From Lewinellaceae bacterium (GTDB lineage Bacteria > Bacteroidota > Bacteroidia > Chitinophagales > Saprospiraceae): DNA of 64,000 nucleotides. The position numbers and the translations under genes were made by a program. Below are positions 10,602 to 18,938 of the stretch, in pieces. The notes below the pieces were generated by a model, which saw nothing but the letters and a program-made list of their open reading frames with translations, did no database searches and was not told the DNA's origin. Numbering within the stretch: position 1 is the first letter of the stretch; the number at the start of each line of letters is the position of its first letter. The DNA lies in the NCBI GenBank assembly GCA_020636315.1, contig JACJYA010000016.1:62001-126000 (forward strand). The letters are read 5' to 3'.

Positions 10602-11663
10602 ATGATGAAAGGCAATGTTCCATCCAGAAAAAAAACGCTCATTCCGGTGAGTTCCCGGCTCCGGGATTACCTGCGGCGCCACAGCCGGGCTACCGACCTG
10701 TCCATCCAATACCGCGACCTGCTGAGATACGAATCTTCCGTTCCGCTGATCGACCAGCAGGGCAACGATACCCTATGGGAAACGGTTTACTATTCCGAAT
10801 CCGACCGTGGCGAGATCAACGACGCCATGAAACGGATCTACGCCCTGCTCAAAACGGACGGTGACGTCGAGGTGCTCGACCACCTCACTGTCGCCCGTAT
10901 TGACTTCTGCACTTTCGGTAATACCAAGCCTTTCCGGATCAGGATCATCAACCGGCTCAATGATAATTACGACCATTTTTACGTCAAAAAAGCGGATGCT
11001 TCCCGAATTTACGGACTTGAACTGGAGGACATCCTCTCCCCCAACCGGGTTATGTTCATGGTTGACAGAGACACCCTCGTCGAAGAACACGTGGCTGGCA
11101 TCCCCGGTGATGACTTCATGAGGCGAAGCCTGGAAGACACGACCTTCAACCAGATCCGGATCGCCAAGGAATTCATCAAATTCAATGAGAGGTGTTTTGT
11201 CCGCCTTCTGGGCGACATGCGCTCTTACAACTACGTGGTGGATATCACCCCCGATATCGAAGGCTCCCAATTCCGGATGCGGGCAATCGACTTTGACCAG
11301 CAGTCCTTTGAGGGGCGTAAAAGCTTTTATTTGCCACAGTATTTCAAGGAGAATAACCCCATTATTTTTCTGGGGATGAAGCACATGCGCCAGGAAACCG
11401 TTAAACAGTACCAACTCGAAGAACGCAGCCTGATCGCCGCCCGGGTAAAAACCACAAATACCCAGTTCACCGACCTGATGGAAGTGATGGTAAAGGATGA
11501 CCTGTCCACAAAAAACAAGATCTCCCAACTCAAGGAAGAACTGGCCTATCATCATAAAAATGACCGCTTTAAGCATTGTAAAACGATGGGGGAGATCGTT
11601 CTGACCAACATTCAGTTGTTGTTGCAAAAAGACTTCAAGCAAAGCATTTTGTATGAGGAATAA
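10602..11663 (+). CDS. Conserved hypothetical protein with kinase-like motifs (353 aa)
   Basis: I do not recognise a named family. The order of motifs resembles protein kinase/aminoglycoside-kinase folds: a lysine pair at 129-130 in HFYVKKAD, acidic residues at 161-162 in LVEEHVAGIPGDDF, a catalytic-loop-like GDMRSYN at 204-210, and a metal-binding-like AIDFDQ at 228-233. These match, in order, the ATP-binding lysine, helix-C Glu, HGDxxxxN and DFD of that superfamily. The C-terminus is a lysine-rich helical region. There is no signal peptide or membrane segment. The kinase fold is inference from motif order; there is no glycine-rich loop that I can identify. The upstream 80-nt hairpin touches the start codon. 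Confidence 0.7.
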   Translation: MMKGNVPSRKKTLIPVSSRLRDYLRRHSRATDLSIQYRDLLRYESSVPLIDQQGNDTLWETVYYSESDRGEINDAMKRIYALLKTDGDVEVLDHLTVARIDFCTFGNTKPFRIRIINRLNDNYDHFYVKKADASRIYGLELEDILSPNRVMFMVDRDTLVEEHVAGIPGDDFMRRSLEDTTFNQIRIAKEFIKFNERCFVRLLGDMRSYNYVVDITPDIEGSQFRMRAIDFDQQSFEGRKSFYLPQYFKENNPIIFLGMKHMRQETVKQYQLEERSLIAARVKTTNTQFTDLMEVMVKDDLSTKNKISQLKEELAYHHKNDRFKHCKTMGEIVLTNIQLLLQKDFKQSILYEE

Positions 11664-11668
11664 AAAAA

Positions 11669-11695
11669 CCTCCCTCCAAAAAGTCCGGAGAGAGG
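11669..11695 (+). terminator. Weak terminator-like hairpin
   Basis: CCTCCCTCC (11669-11677) pairs with GGAGAGAGG (11687-11695) with one mismatch, just after the stop codon of the kinase-like gene. The 3' side is not T-rich, so termination is uncertain. Confidence 0.35.
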
Positions 11696-11856
11696 CTATC
11701 CCAAAAACCGATTATATATATCACAAAAATCTAAATTTATTCTTGAAATAAAAAGCCTTTGGTTAACTTTTATCAGCCCAGGCCCATATTTCCTCCATCC
11801 GATACAAACAAGCTCCGGCTTTTACCAGTTATATTTTCGGCTCAGACCCAAAAATT

Positions 11857-12981
11857 ATGAATCAACTCAGCCCGGAAGAACTGCTGCGGTACGCCCGCCA
11901 TCTGGCATTGCCTGAATTCGGCAGGAGAGGACAGGAAAAAGCCCGGCGCGCCAGCGTCCTGGTCGTGGGCGCCGGAGGCCTGGGCAGCCCTGTGCTGCTC
12001 TACCTGGCGGCCGCCGGCATAGGCAGGATCGGCATTGTCGATTTCGACCTGGTCGATGAAACCAACCTGCAACGCCAGGTGCTCTACACCATGAACGACC
12101 TTGGAAAACCCAAGGCCGCAACAGCGCGGGAGAAACTGCTTGCCCTGAATCCCCACATCCAAATAGAGGTATATCAGGAACAGCTTTCCAGTGAAAATGC
12201 CCTGGACATCATCTCCAGGTATGACATCGTCGCCGATGGCACGGATAATTTCCCCACCCGATACCTCGTCAATGATGCCTGTGTGCTGGCCGGAAAGGTA
12301 AATGTATATGCTTCCATATTTCGTTTCGAAGGCCAGGTTTCTGTTTTCAATTACCCCAGTGAAGATGGGAGCAGAGGCCCCAATTACCGCGACCTCTTCC
12401 CCTCCCCGCCACCTCCGGAACTCGTTCCCAACTGCGCCGAGGGTGGTGTGTTGGGTGTGCTTCCGGGCATAATCGGCAGCATGCAGGCCAGCGAGGTGAT
12501 CAAGGTTGCCACAGGAGTTGGTGAACCTTTGAGTGGTAAATTGTTTCTCTTCGATGCCTCCAGCTTTACGGCCAGAGTTCTCAAGGTCCGGAAGAATCCC
12601 GAGCTGTTGATCGAAAGACTCATTGATTATGAACAATTCTGTGCTCCTCAGCCCAAACCGCCGGTCCGTGAGATCAGTGCCAGGGAACTCAAAAAATTAA
12701 TGGATGAAGCCGCTACCTTCCAACTCATCGATGTGCGCGAACCCTACGAGTACGAAATCGCTAACCTGGGCGGAGAACTGATACCCCCGGAGCAGATCAG
12801 GGTAAGTATGGATAAGATCTCTAAGGATAAAATGGTAGTGCTCCATTGCCGCAGCGGCAAGCGCAGTGCTGACGCCATAAGAGAATTACAAAAACTGGGT
12901 TCGTACGACAACCTCTACAACCTGGAGGGTGGCATCCTGGCCTGGGCGCAGGAGATCGACCCCAATATGAGGCGTTACTGA
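11857..12981 (+). CDS. MoeB/ThiF-type adenylyltransferase fused to rhodanese
   Basis: The 374-residue protein carries an E1-like adenylyltransferase domain (about 1-245; nucleotide loop VVGAGGLGSP, DFDLVDETNLQRQ) and a C-terminal rhodanese domain (about 275-374) with active-site loop HCRSGKRS. Such fusions adenylate and then sulphurate the C-terminus of MoaD/ThiS-like carriers for molybdopterin or thiamin synthesis. Unlike classical MoeB, the zinc cysteines are absent: the CxxC site reads NYRD and the second site reads NPELLIE. The catalytic-type Cys in VPNCAEGG is kept. No moa or thi genes are nearby, so the carrier is unknown. The last 7 bases overlap the convergent gene. Confidence 0.9.
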   Translation: MNQLSPEELLRYARHLALPEFGRRGQEKARRASVLVVGAGGLGSPVLLYLAAAGIGRIGIVDFDLVDETNLQRQVLYTMNDLGKPKAATAREKLLALNPHIQIEVYQEQLSSENALDIISRYDIVADGTDNFPTRYLVNDACVLAGKVNVYASIFRFEGQVSVFNYPSEDGSRGPNYRDLFPSPPPPELVPNCAEGGVLGVLPGIIGSMQASEVIKVATGVGEPLSGKLFLFDASSFTARVLKVRKNPELLIERLIDYEQFCAPQPKPPVREISARELKKLMDEAATFQLIDVREPYEYEIANLGGELIPPEQIRVSMDKISKDKMVVLHCRSGKRSADAIRELQKLGSYDNLYNLEGGILAWAQEIDPNMRRY

Positions 12982-14042
12982 TCTTTGAGCTCTTCCCTTA
13001 CCGACCCCGGAACCTCCAGTATCAATCCGGAGCCATAGGCCCCCGCCGGCGTCTGAAAACCTGCCGGGGCATTGCCTTCCAGGACTTTGGAGGCAATGAT
13101 CAGGCTGGAATGAGCCGTGAGCCCATAACCCTCCGGAGTGGCCAGCCGGGCAACTTTCGTGTCTCCTTTATCATTCCAGGCTTTGCCCCAGATGTAGCTT
13201 CTTCCCCGTTTTCGCTCTTCTATGGTAGGCCCCGCCGGCCCTTTCCGTATGCGCTTCTTCACCATATTCCGGACAAAAGACGCCCGCAGAAGCCAATTGA
13301 AATAAGGCTGAAGTTTAATATACCGGTAAGTTTTCGGATGCACGGAGGTATAAACTTCAATGTTTGGAATCCCCGTGGTGTAATAGGCTGTAGAAACATC
13401 GCCCCAGGGAATAGTCATACAGAACCGGGTTCGTCCTTCGGCAAATGCTACCTCCATCGTTTGATGCCCGAGAGGTACTTTTTTGATCTTTCCATTTTCC
13501 CGCACAGCTCCCCCCTCCCCCAGGATCTCTGTCATCGTCAAAGCTGTACCCTTTGAACTCCGGCTTCCACCAGTGGAAAAGGCCAACTGCAAATGAGTGG
13601 CATCAGGAAGAGCTTCCTTTAAATACAAAGCAGTACAATCCGTCGGGACAACATCAAACCCCGTTCCGGGCATCAGCATCACACCCGAATCTTTCGCCTT
13701 TACTCCCAGAGAAGCCGCCATTTCAAATACATCGATCTCCCCGGTGATGTCAAGATAATGGATTCCATTGCGCAAGCAGGCTTCCATCATGGGGCGGGCA
13801 GTGTGTACAAATGGCCCCGCGGTATGAAGGACGACGGGCATCCCATCCAGCCCATCATCTATCCCCTCCGCACTGTCCAGGCCAAAAACCCGGTATTCCA
13901 TCTCCAGCTCTTCCGCCAGCTGTCGGGTTTTCTCTGAGGAACGGCCGGCAAGGACAGGTTCCATCCCCTGTTCTTTCGCCAGTTCAGCGATAAGCCGGCC
14001 AGTGTACCCGTAAGCGCCGTATAACAAAAATTTCCGGGCCAT
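12975..14042 (-). CDS. Saccharopine dehydrogenase-like NAD(P)-binding protein
   Basis: This 355-residue protein begins with a Rossmann motif YGAYGYTGRLIAELA and continues as the saccharopine dehydrogenase/trans-acting enoyl reductase family (PGTGFDVVPTDC near residues 145-156). Members act on varied substrates, including in lipid synthesis; saccharopine itself is not implied. The 3' end overlaps the convergent MoeB gene by 7 bp. The 5' end faces a 358-bp divergent gap. No lysine-pathway gene is close, so the reaction is unassigned. Confidence 0.85.
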   Translation of the reverse strand: MARKFLLYGAYGYTGRLIAELAKEQGMEPVLAGRSSEKTRQLAEELEMEYRVFGLDSAEGIDDGLDGMPVVLHTAGPFVHTARPMMEACLRNGIHYLDITGEIDVFEMAASLGVKAKDSGVMLMPGTGFDVVPTDCTALYLKEALPDATHLQLAFSTGGSRSSKGTALTMTEILGEGGAVRENGKIKKVPLGHQTMEVAFAEGRTRFCMTIPWGDVSTAYYTTGIPNIEVYTSVHPKTYRYIKLQPYFNWLLRASFVRNMVKKRIRKGPAGPTIEERKRGRSYIWGKAWNDKGDTKVARLATPEGYGLTAHSSLIIASKVLEGNAPAGFQTPAGAYGSGLILEVPGSVREELKDQ

Positions 14043-14400
14043 ATTGTTTTTTACGCCAAGTTAGGCAATCCGGGGCATTATCCCTATTCAGATGAAGCCG
14101 GAATTGAAGGGAGTGTTCATAGTTCCTGGTGTTTCTGAGTTCCTGGTTACTCTGGAAACCAGCGGGTTAGCGTAAGGCAGACACAATTAATTGAACTATC
14201 CGAAACTGAATGCCGAAAATGGGCGGGAAGCTTTCCACCAGATTCGGGTGCTGATTTTCAGCCTGTTAACCGTTCCCCAACATTTCTCCACAGCTTATTC
14301 ACTATCAATTGGTTAGGAACTTTACGGGCTATTTGAATTTTTTTTTGCCGCTCATTCGTTCAACAATTAACGCCTGTATTTACAAAGTCTATTTCCTTAA
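14043..14400. other. Divergent intergenic region, 358 bp
   Basis: The gap separates two divergently transcribed genes and must hold both promoters. It includes a direct repeat of GTTCCTGGT (around 14122 and 14140) that overlaps a small hairpin CTGGTT/AACCAG. I see no ORF, no tRNA and no strict TAnnTTTG box. Confidence 0.4.
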
Positions 14401-15144
14401 TTGAAAACCCTTACGCCTATGATCATCAAACTTACTTCTACCCGAAACAAGTTGGGGCAAATGTACCGGCTAAGCGCCGCCCTGCTGGAGCGCCACTGGC
14501 TAAAACTCATCGTGTCCATCTTTGTGTGCTTCCTCATGCTGGAGCGAAACCTTACGCTGGAAGTGAGGCTGAGCACCACCAAACCCGCCGTGAACCTGAG
14601 CAGCGAAGCTCCGCCTGCCACAGGGGAAAGGGTGCTGCCAACCAGCCAGAATGATGGCGCCAGGGCCGTATTCGCATCAGAAAACTCCGAAAAGCGGCAA
14701 CGCCAGTTGGCCTACATCCGCCGCTTTGCCAAAGTGGCGCAGGCCGAGATGGAAAAATTCGGCATCCCCGCCAGCATCAAGCTGGCGCAGGGGCTGCTCG
14801 AAAGCGATGCCGGGAAGAGCCCCATCGCTATTGAAAACAACAACCATTTCGGCATCAAATGTTTCTCCCGGAATTGCCAAAAAGGACACTGCCGGAACTT
14901 CGAGGACGACAGCCACAAGGATTTCTTTCGCATCTACAAGTCCGCATGGGAGAGCTTCCGCGCCCACAGCCTTATGCTCCGGCAGAACGAACGTTATCAG
15001 CCATTATTTTCCCTGTCCTCTACCGACTACCGCGCCTGGGCAGCGGGCCTGTCGGAAGCCGGTTACGCTACCGACCCGGATTATGCGAAAAAAGTCATCA
15101 GACTGATCGAGGAGCTGAATCTGCAGCGGTTTGACGGAGGGTAA
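14401..15144 (+). CDS. Glucosaminidase-domain peptidoglycan hydrolase, membrane-anchored
   Basis: The protein (247 aa from TTG 14401; 241 aa if ATG 14419 is used) has one N-terminal membrane segment (about residues 33-46) and a C-terminal mannosyl-glycoprotein endo-beta-N-acetylglucosaminidase domain of the FlgJ type. The family block IPASIKLAQGLLESDAGKSP and the NNHFGIKC and SFRAHS motifs are clear, with the catalytic Glu in LLESDAG. It would cut glycan strands in the periplasm. Two Cys pairs near CFSRNCQKGHC may form a disulphide, unusual but seen in Bacteroidota members. Neither start has a clear ribosome site. Confidence 0.88.
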   Translation: MKTLTPMIIKLTSTRNKLGQMYRLSAALLERHWLKLIVSIFVCFLMLERNLTLEVRLSTTKPAVNLSSEAPPATGERVLPTSQNDGARAVFASENSEKRQRQLAYIRRFAKVAQAEMEKFGIPASIKLAQGLLESDAGKSPIAIENNNHFGIKCFSRNCQKGHCRNFEDDSHKDFFRIYKSAWESFRAHSLMLRQNERYQPLFSLSSTDYRAWAAGLSEAGYATDPDYAKKVIRLIEELNLQRFDGG

Positions 15145-15219
15145 GGAGGTGCACTGGTATGTGTTTGTATATAAGTGAGGGCATTCGTAGGATGCAAATG
15201 CACAAGTCCACGCCCCCCA

Positions 15220-16236
15220 TCAAACATCGGCCACCAGCAAATTGCATCCTCTGGTGTCGCTGGCATCGAGGCGGCCGAGGACCTCAAAGCTGCCGTCTTC
15301 ATAAACGCGGCCGAGGTCCTCGGTTGCAATAAAGCTGATGGTATCGAGGTTAGCCAGGTCAATGATGTTGAGTACCCCTGTCTTACCGTGGCCTTGCAGG
15401 GAAAACGGGTCAGTGATCTCCCGCGACAGCACGCGCATCGTAGGACTGGGCCTGAAAAGGCCTTCTCCCGAAGAATATGCCTGAGAAAGCAATTCTGTCA
15501 TCCCGTATTCAGAGTGAATGGCATCCACCTGAAAAGCTTCTTTCAGAATGCCGTGTAATTCTTCCCGGGTGGCCTCCCGGCGGCGGCCTTTCATGCCCCC
15601 GGTTTCCATAATGGTGATCCCCGACAGGTTCATCGGATATTGCTCTGCGAGATCCCACAGCGCAAAACTAACGCCCAGTAATAGCGTTGGAACGGCATTT
15701 TTTTTGCATTCGCCCAAAATCCCGGCCAACTCTTTTGTGTTATATAAAAAGAATCCGCTTTGGGGGTGTCGGGATTGGCGGATAAAATCGTCCGCCATAA
15801 ATACCAAAGAGGAACCATTGCGTTCCAGATAGGATGGCAAAAGCGCCAGGACGCAGTAATTTTCCACCGCCCCGTAAAAATGGGCGAAGCCACGGCGGGC
15901 ATTTTTTCTGTAGAATTCCTCGTCACGGACAAGGTGGCGGCTGTTGGTTGCAGCCGTCGTTCCACTGCTGGTAAAGACAAGAAGCGGCTCCCAGGAACCG
16001 GTTCGAATATCGTGAGTTTTGAAAAACTGAATGGGCAGAAACGGTATGTCCGACACCTGCCTGATATCCTGCGGCGATAAACCGATCAGATGGAGGAACT
16101 GTTTGTAAAGAAGGTTATTTCGGCTCTGAAACCTGAAAACATCTAATGCCAGGGAGGCAAATGAGCCTTCATCAACGTCTTTTACGCGTCTTTTCAGTCC
16201 ATTAACAATTGCTGTTGTGTCCTGGCGCTCTTTCAT
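15220..16236 (-). CDS. LuxE/PaaK-like acyl-activating protein
   Basis: The 338-residue protein belongs to the LuxE acyl-protein synthetase family, a branch of ANL adenylating enzymes. The nucleotide-binding loop is TSSGTTAATNSRH, and HSEYGMTELLSQAY corresponds to the YGxTE motif. LuxE proteins activate fatty acids as acyl-AMP for transfer to a reductase, but no lux-type reductase is nearby. Bacteroidota homologues are of unknown role. The C-terminus ends in LGRLDASDTRGCNLLV, the usual end of the ANL core without the mobile C-terminal domain. Confidence 0.82.
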   Translation of the reverse strand: MKERQDTTAIVNGLKRRVKDVDEGSFASLALDVFRFQSRNNLLYKQFLHLIGLSPQDIRQVSDIPFLPIQFFKTHDIRTGSWEPLLVFTSSGTTAATNSRHLVRDEEFYRKNARRGFAHFYGAVENYCVLALLPSYLERNGSSLVFMADDFIRQSRHPQSGFFLYNTKELAGILGECKKNAVPTLLLGVSFALWDLAEQYPMNLSGITIMETGGMKGRRREATREELHGILKEAFQVDAIHSEYGMTELLSQAYSSGEGLFRPSPTMRVLSREITDPFSLQGHGKTGVLNIIDLANLDTISFIATEDLGRVYEDGSFEVLGRLDASDTRGCNLLVADV

Positions 16237-16259
16237 TAATCCCTGATAGTATGTAAATT

Positions 16260-16404
16260 ATGAAAAACTCGCTCTTTATTATTCTCCTGGCGCCCCGTCT
16301 GTATTGAAAAAGATACCTTATCTTTCAGCATACAAGTAGTGGATGAATCGGGGAACATTAGCAACATTACCTGCACAGAAACCATTTCTATAATATGCAA
16401 CAAA
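16260..16404 (+). pseudogene. Decayed lipoprotein gene, paralogue of the next gene
   Basis: ATG 16260 opens a signal-peptide-like start MKNSLFIILLA that hits TGA at 16305. From about 16312 a different frame reads DTLSFSIQVVDESGNIS and ends ICNK at 16404. That stretch matches the C-terminus of the neighbouring lipoprotein at 13 of 29 positions, including the final CN. The middle, about 100 codons, is missing. It reads as a tandem duplicate that lost its core by deletion and also its stop codon. Confidence 0.7.
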
Positions 16405-16420
16405 CGATTAAACTTTAGTT

Positions 16421-16921
16421 ATGAAAACGATATGCCATTTACTCTTCCTGGGCTCGGCTTTCCTGATAAACAGCTGTGTACAGCCGCCAAACTATCCGAA
16501 CATACCGGAGATCGCCTATGTTGGCGTCAATCAGACTTCTATTTTGCAGGGCAATGCGAACAACCCGGCTGACACGCTGGAGATCACCTTCAGTTTTACC
16601 GACGGCGATGGTGACCTGGGCATCGACGGCGAAACCTTCGATGTATTCCTGACCGACAGCCGGGACGGATTTACCGACATCAAAAAACTGCCGGTAGTCC
16701 CCGACCAGGGTATTGGTAACGGAATATCGGGAGAGATCACCGTCCGGCTGCCCAACAAACCATTTGGCATTTGCTGCACTTACCCGGACAATTCGACCGC
16801 CTGCATGCCCAACCCCGACTATCCCACCAACGAGATATCATATATGATACAGATCCAGGACCGGGCAGGCCACATGAGCAACAAGATACAGACCGAGGTG
16901 ATCACGATCCTTTGTAATTGA
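16421..16921 (+). CDS. Lipoprotein with calcium-loop-like DGDGDLG motif (166 aa)
   Basis: A type II signal peptide ends at Cys19 (FLINSC), so the protein is anchored in the outer or inner membrane. The mature part is a single beta-rich domain with an acidic loop DGDGDLGID (about residues 61-69) and several cysteines (CC at 118-119, plus CMPN and the final LCN). Similar lipoproteins occur in many Bacteroidota without known function. A truncated paralogue sits directly upstream. The 3' end overlaps the convergent hemF gene by 20 bp. Confidence 0.8.
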   Translation: MKTICHLLFLGSAFLINSCVQPPNYPNIPEIAYVGVNQTSILQGNANNPADTLEITFSFTDGDGDLGIDGETFDVFLTDSRDGFTDIKKLPVVPDQGIGNGISGEITVRLPNKPFGICCTYPDNSTACMPNPDYPTNEISYMIQIQDRAGHMSNKIQTEVITILCN

Positions 16922-17828
16922 TCCAGTCGATGCCTTTCCTGAGCAGGGAAAGGGTCCTGGCTTCCAAAGAACCTTCTCCGGGGATATAGCTGTATTCCCA
17001 TCTGGCCTCAGGGGGCAGGCTCATAAGGATGGATTCCGTCCGCCCCCCGGTGTCGAGCCCGAATTTGGTGCCCTTGTCCCAGACGAGGTTGAACTCCACA
17101 TACCGGCCCCGCCGCAACTTTTGCCAGGCCAGTTCCTCGGCCCCATAGGGATCGTCCCTGTGTTTTTCCAAATAATAGATGTACAAAGGCGCAAAGGCCT
17201 CTCCTACCTCCTTCACAAAAGCAAACCGTTCCTCTTTGGAAAAGCCCTCTTCTTCACTGAGGCGGTCAAAAAAGATGCCTCCGATACCCCGGGTTTCCTC
17301 CCTGTGTTTCAGGTAGAAATAATCATCAGCCCATTGTTTAAAACGAGGATAATAACCGGTATGGTGAGCATCGCAGGCCTTTTTGAGTTCCCGGTGAAAA
17401 TGCCGGGCATCCGCCACATCGACGTAATGCGGCGTCAGGTCAATGCCGCCGCCAAACCACCAGACAGCACCATCCGGAGGCCCGCCCTCCGGCTGAACCT
17501 CAAAATACCGTATGTTCATGTGAATGATCGGCACCAGGGGGTTAACCGGGTGCAGGACAATGCTCACTCCGGTCGCCAGAAAGTGGCCGGGCTCCAGGCC
17601 TAACGCTCTACTGATCTTTTCCGGCATGGAGCCGTGGACGGCGGAAAAATTCACCCCGCCCTTAGCTATGCGCTGTCCCTGGATCACGCGGGTACGCCCA
17701 CCTCCTCCTTCCTCTCTTTCCCACAGGTCTTCCCGAAACCGGCCTTTTCCGTCAGCTGCTTCCAGGCATCCACATATATCGTCCTGCAACTGCTGGAAGT
17801 AAGCGGTTATGGTTTCTTTTGTAAGCAT
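16902..17828 (-). CDS. hemF: Oxygen-dependent coproporphyrinogen III oxidase
   Basis: This 308-residue enzyme converts coproporphyrinogen III to protoporphyrinogen IX with O2 in haem synthesis. The family signature HMNIRYFEV and WWFGGGIDLTPHYV are present, as are the conserved KQWADDYFYLKHR region and the dimer-interface C-terminus. Length is normal for HemF (about 300). It implies an aerobic lifestyle. No other haem gene is adjacent; the gene lies between convergent and divergent neighbours and is probably monocistronic. Confidence 0.97.
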   Translation of the reverse strand: MLTKETITAYFQQLQDDICGCLEAADGKGRFREDLWEREEGGGGRTRVIQGQRIAKGGVNFSAVHGSMPEKISRALGLEPGHFLATGVSIVLHPVNPLVPIIHMNIRYFEVQPEGGPPDGAVWWFGGGIDLTPHYVDVADARHFHRELKKACDAHHTGYYPRFKQWADDYFYLKHREETRGIGGIFFDRLSEEEGFSKEERFAFVKEVGEAFAPLYIYYLEKHRDDPYGAEELAWQKLRRGRYVEFNLVWDKGTKFGLDTGGRTESILMSLPPEARWEYSYIPGEGSLEARTLSLLRKGIDWINYKGS

Positions 17829-17967
17829 TTAAACTTTGCTTTTTGCCTCTTTTCGGAAGGCAAAATAATGTATTAAATTACACCCTCTTACAAAAAAAGG
17901 CATCTCCGGGCACTTTTGCACATATACCCTTCAAAAATGGCCGGGGAATGAAAAAGAAACACCGCTT

Positions 17968-18852
17968 ATGGCCAGAATAGCTGAATCCGAGCTCGTTATC
18001 AATCCCGACGGTAGTGTTTATCACCTCAATTTAAGGCCGGAAGAAATAGCCACCAATATCATCACCGTAGGTGACCCCGATAGAGTCTCAATGGTTTCCA
18101 AATACTTTGACGAGGTAGAGGTGCGGAAGGCAAAACGCGAATTCGTCAGCCATACGGGAAGGATCGGCCAAAAGCGCCTCACCGTCCTCTCAACTGGCAT
18201 CGGCCCCGATAACATCGACATTGCTATCAACGAAATAGATGCCCTGGCCAATATAGATTTGGAAAGCAGAAAAGCAAAAGAGCAGCTCATCTCCATGAAT
18301 TTTGTCAGGATCGGGACGTCCGGATCGCTCCATCCGGAAGTGCCGGTAGATTCCTTTGTTGCCGGAGCTTATGGCCTGGGCCTGGATAACCTCCTCTCTT
18401 TTTATGATTACAAGCCCAACCTGGGGGAAGCCGCCCTGGAGGATGAGTTGAAGGAATTTATGGAATACGCCGGAAAGGTTCCTTTCTATGCCTGTGAAGG
18501 GAGCCCCGCCCTGCTTAGTGAGCTGGGACAGGATAAATTTCAGGGCATAACGATCACCAGCCCCGGCTTTTATGCTCCTCAGGGACGGGAGTTGAGGGCA
18601 AGGGCCCGTTACGGAGTCGGGTATTTCAAATCGCTGGCGCAGTTCAAATTCCGGGATTATTCCATAATGAATTTCGAGATGGAGACCTCCGCGATCTACG
18701 GCCTTTCCCGCCTTTTGGGACACCGGGCCCTTTCAACCAATGCCATCATTGCCAACCGCCCGAACGGGGCATTCAGCAAAGACCCATATAAAGCAGTCGA
18801 TAAATTGATTCAGAATGTACTCTCGCTGATCAGCAGCTCGCCGCTTTTCTGA
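17968..18852 (+). CDS. Nucleoside phosphorylase (uridine phosphorylase-like)
   Basis: This 294-residue protein is in the PNP/UDP phosphorylase family. The phosphate-binding motif TVGDPDRV, the loop STGIGPDNIDIAINE and the substrate motif MNFEMETSAIYGLS are clear. It would split a nucleoside to base and ribose-1-phosphate for salvage. FEMETSA and the length favour uridine phosphorylase over purine enzymes, but Bacteroidota members are diverse and specificity cannot be read directly. It faces the transaldolase gene in convergent orientation. Confidence 0.88.
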   Translation: MARIAESELVINPDGSVYHLNLRPEEIATNIITVGDPDRVSMVSKYFDEVEVRKAKREFVSHTGRIGQKRLTVLSTGIGPDNIDIAINEIDALANIDLESRKAKEQLISMNFVRIGTSGSLHPEVPVDSFVAGAYGLGLDNLLSFYDYKPNLGEAALEDELKEFMEYAGKVPFYACEGSPALLSELGQDKFQGITITSPGFYAPQGRELRARARYGVGYFKSLAQFKFRDYSIMNFEMETSAIYGLSRLLGHRALSTNAIIANRPNGAFSKDPYKAVDKLIQNVLSLISSSPLF

Positions 18853-18881
18853 AGCTGGCAACCGCTGTGAAGGAGGACAAA

Positions 18882-18912
18882 AAAAAAGGAACAAGCACAG
18901 CTCATTCCTTTT
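18882..18912 (-). terminator. Terminator for the transaldolase gene
   Basis: On the minus strand AAAAGGAA (18912-18905) pairs with TTCCTTTT (18891-18884), and nine T follow. The inner AGC/GCT extends the stem. It lies 27 bp after the stop codon and may also work weakly on the + strand. Confidence 0.65.
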
Positions 18913-18938
18913 CTAAATTGGTATGTATTTGATAGCCT

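Noticed and set aside
15990..16010. GGTTCGAAT, resembling a tRNA T-loop
   Set aside because: It is inside the LuxE-like coding sequence and no acceptor or anticodon stem can be formed around it.
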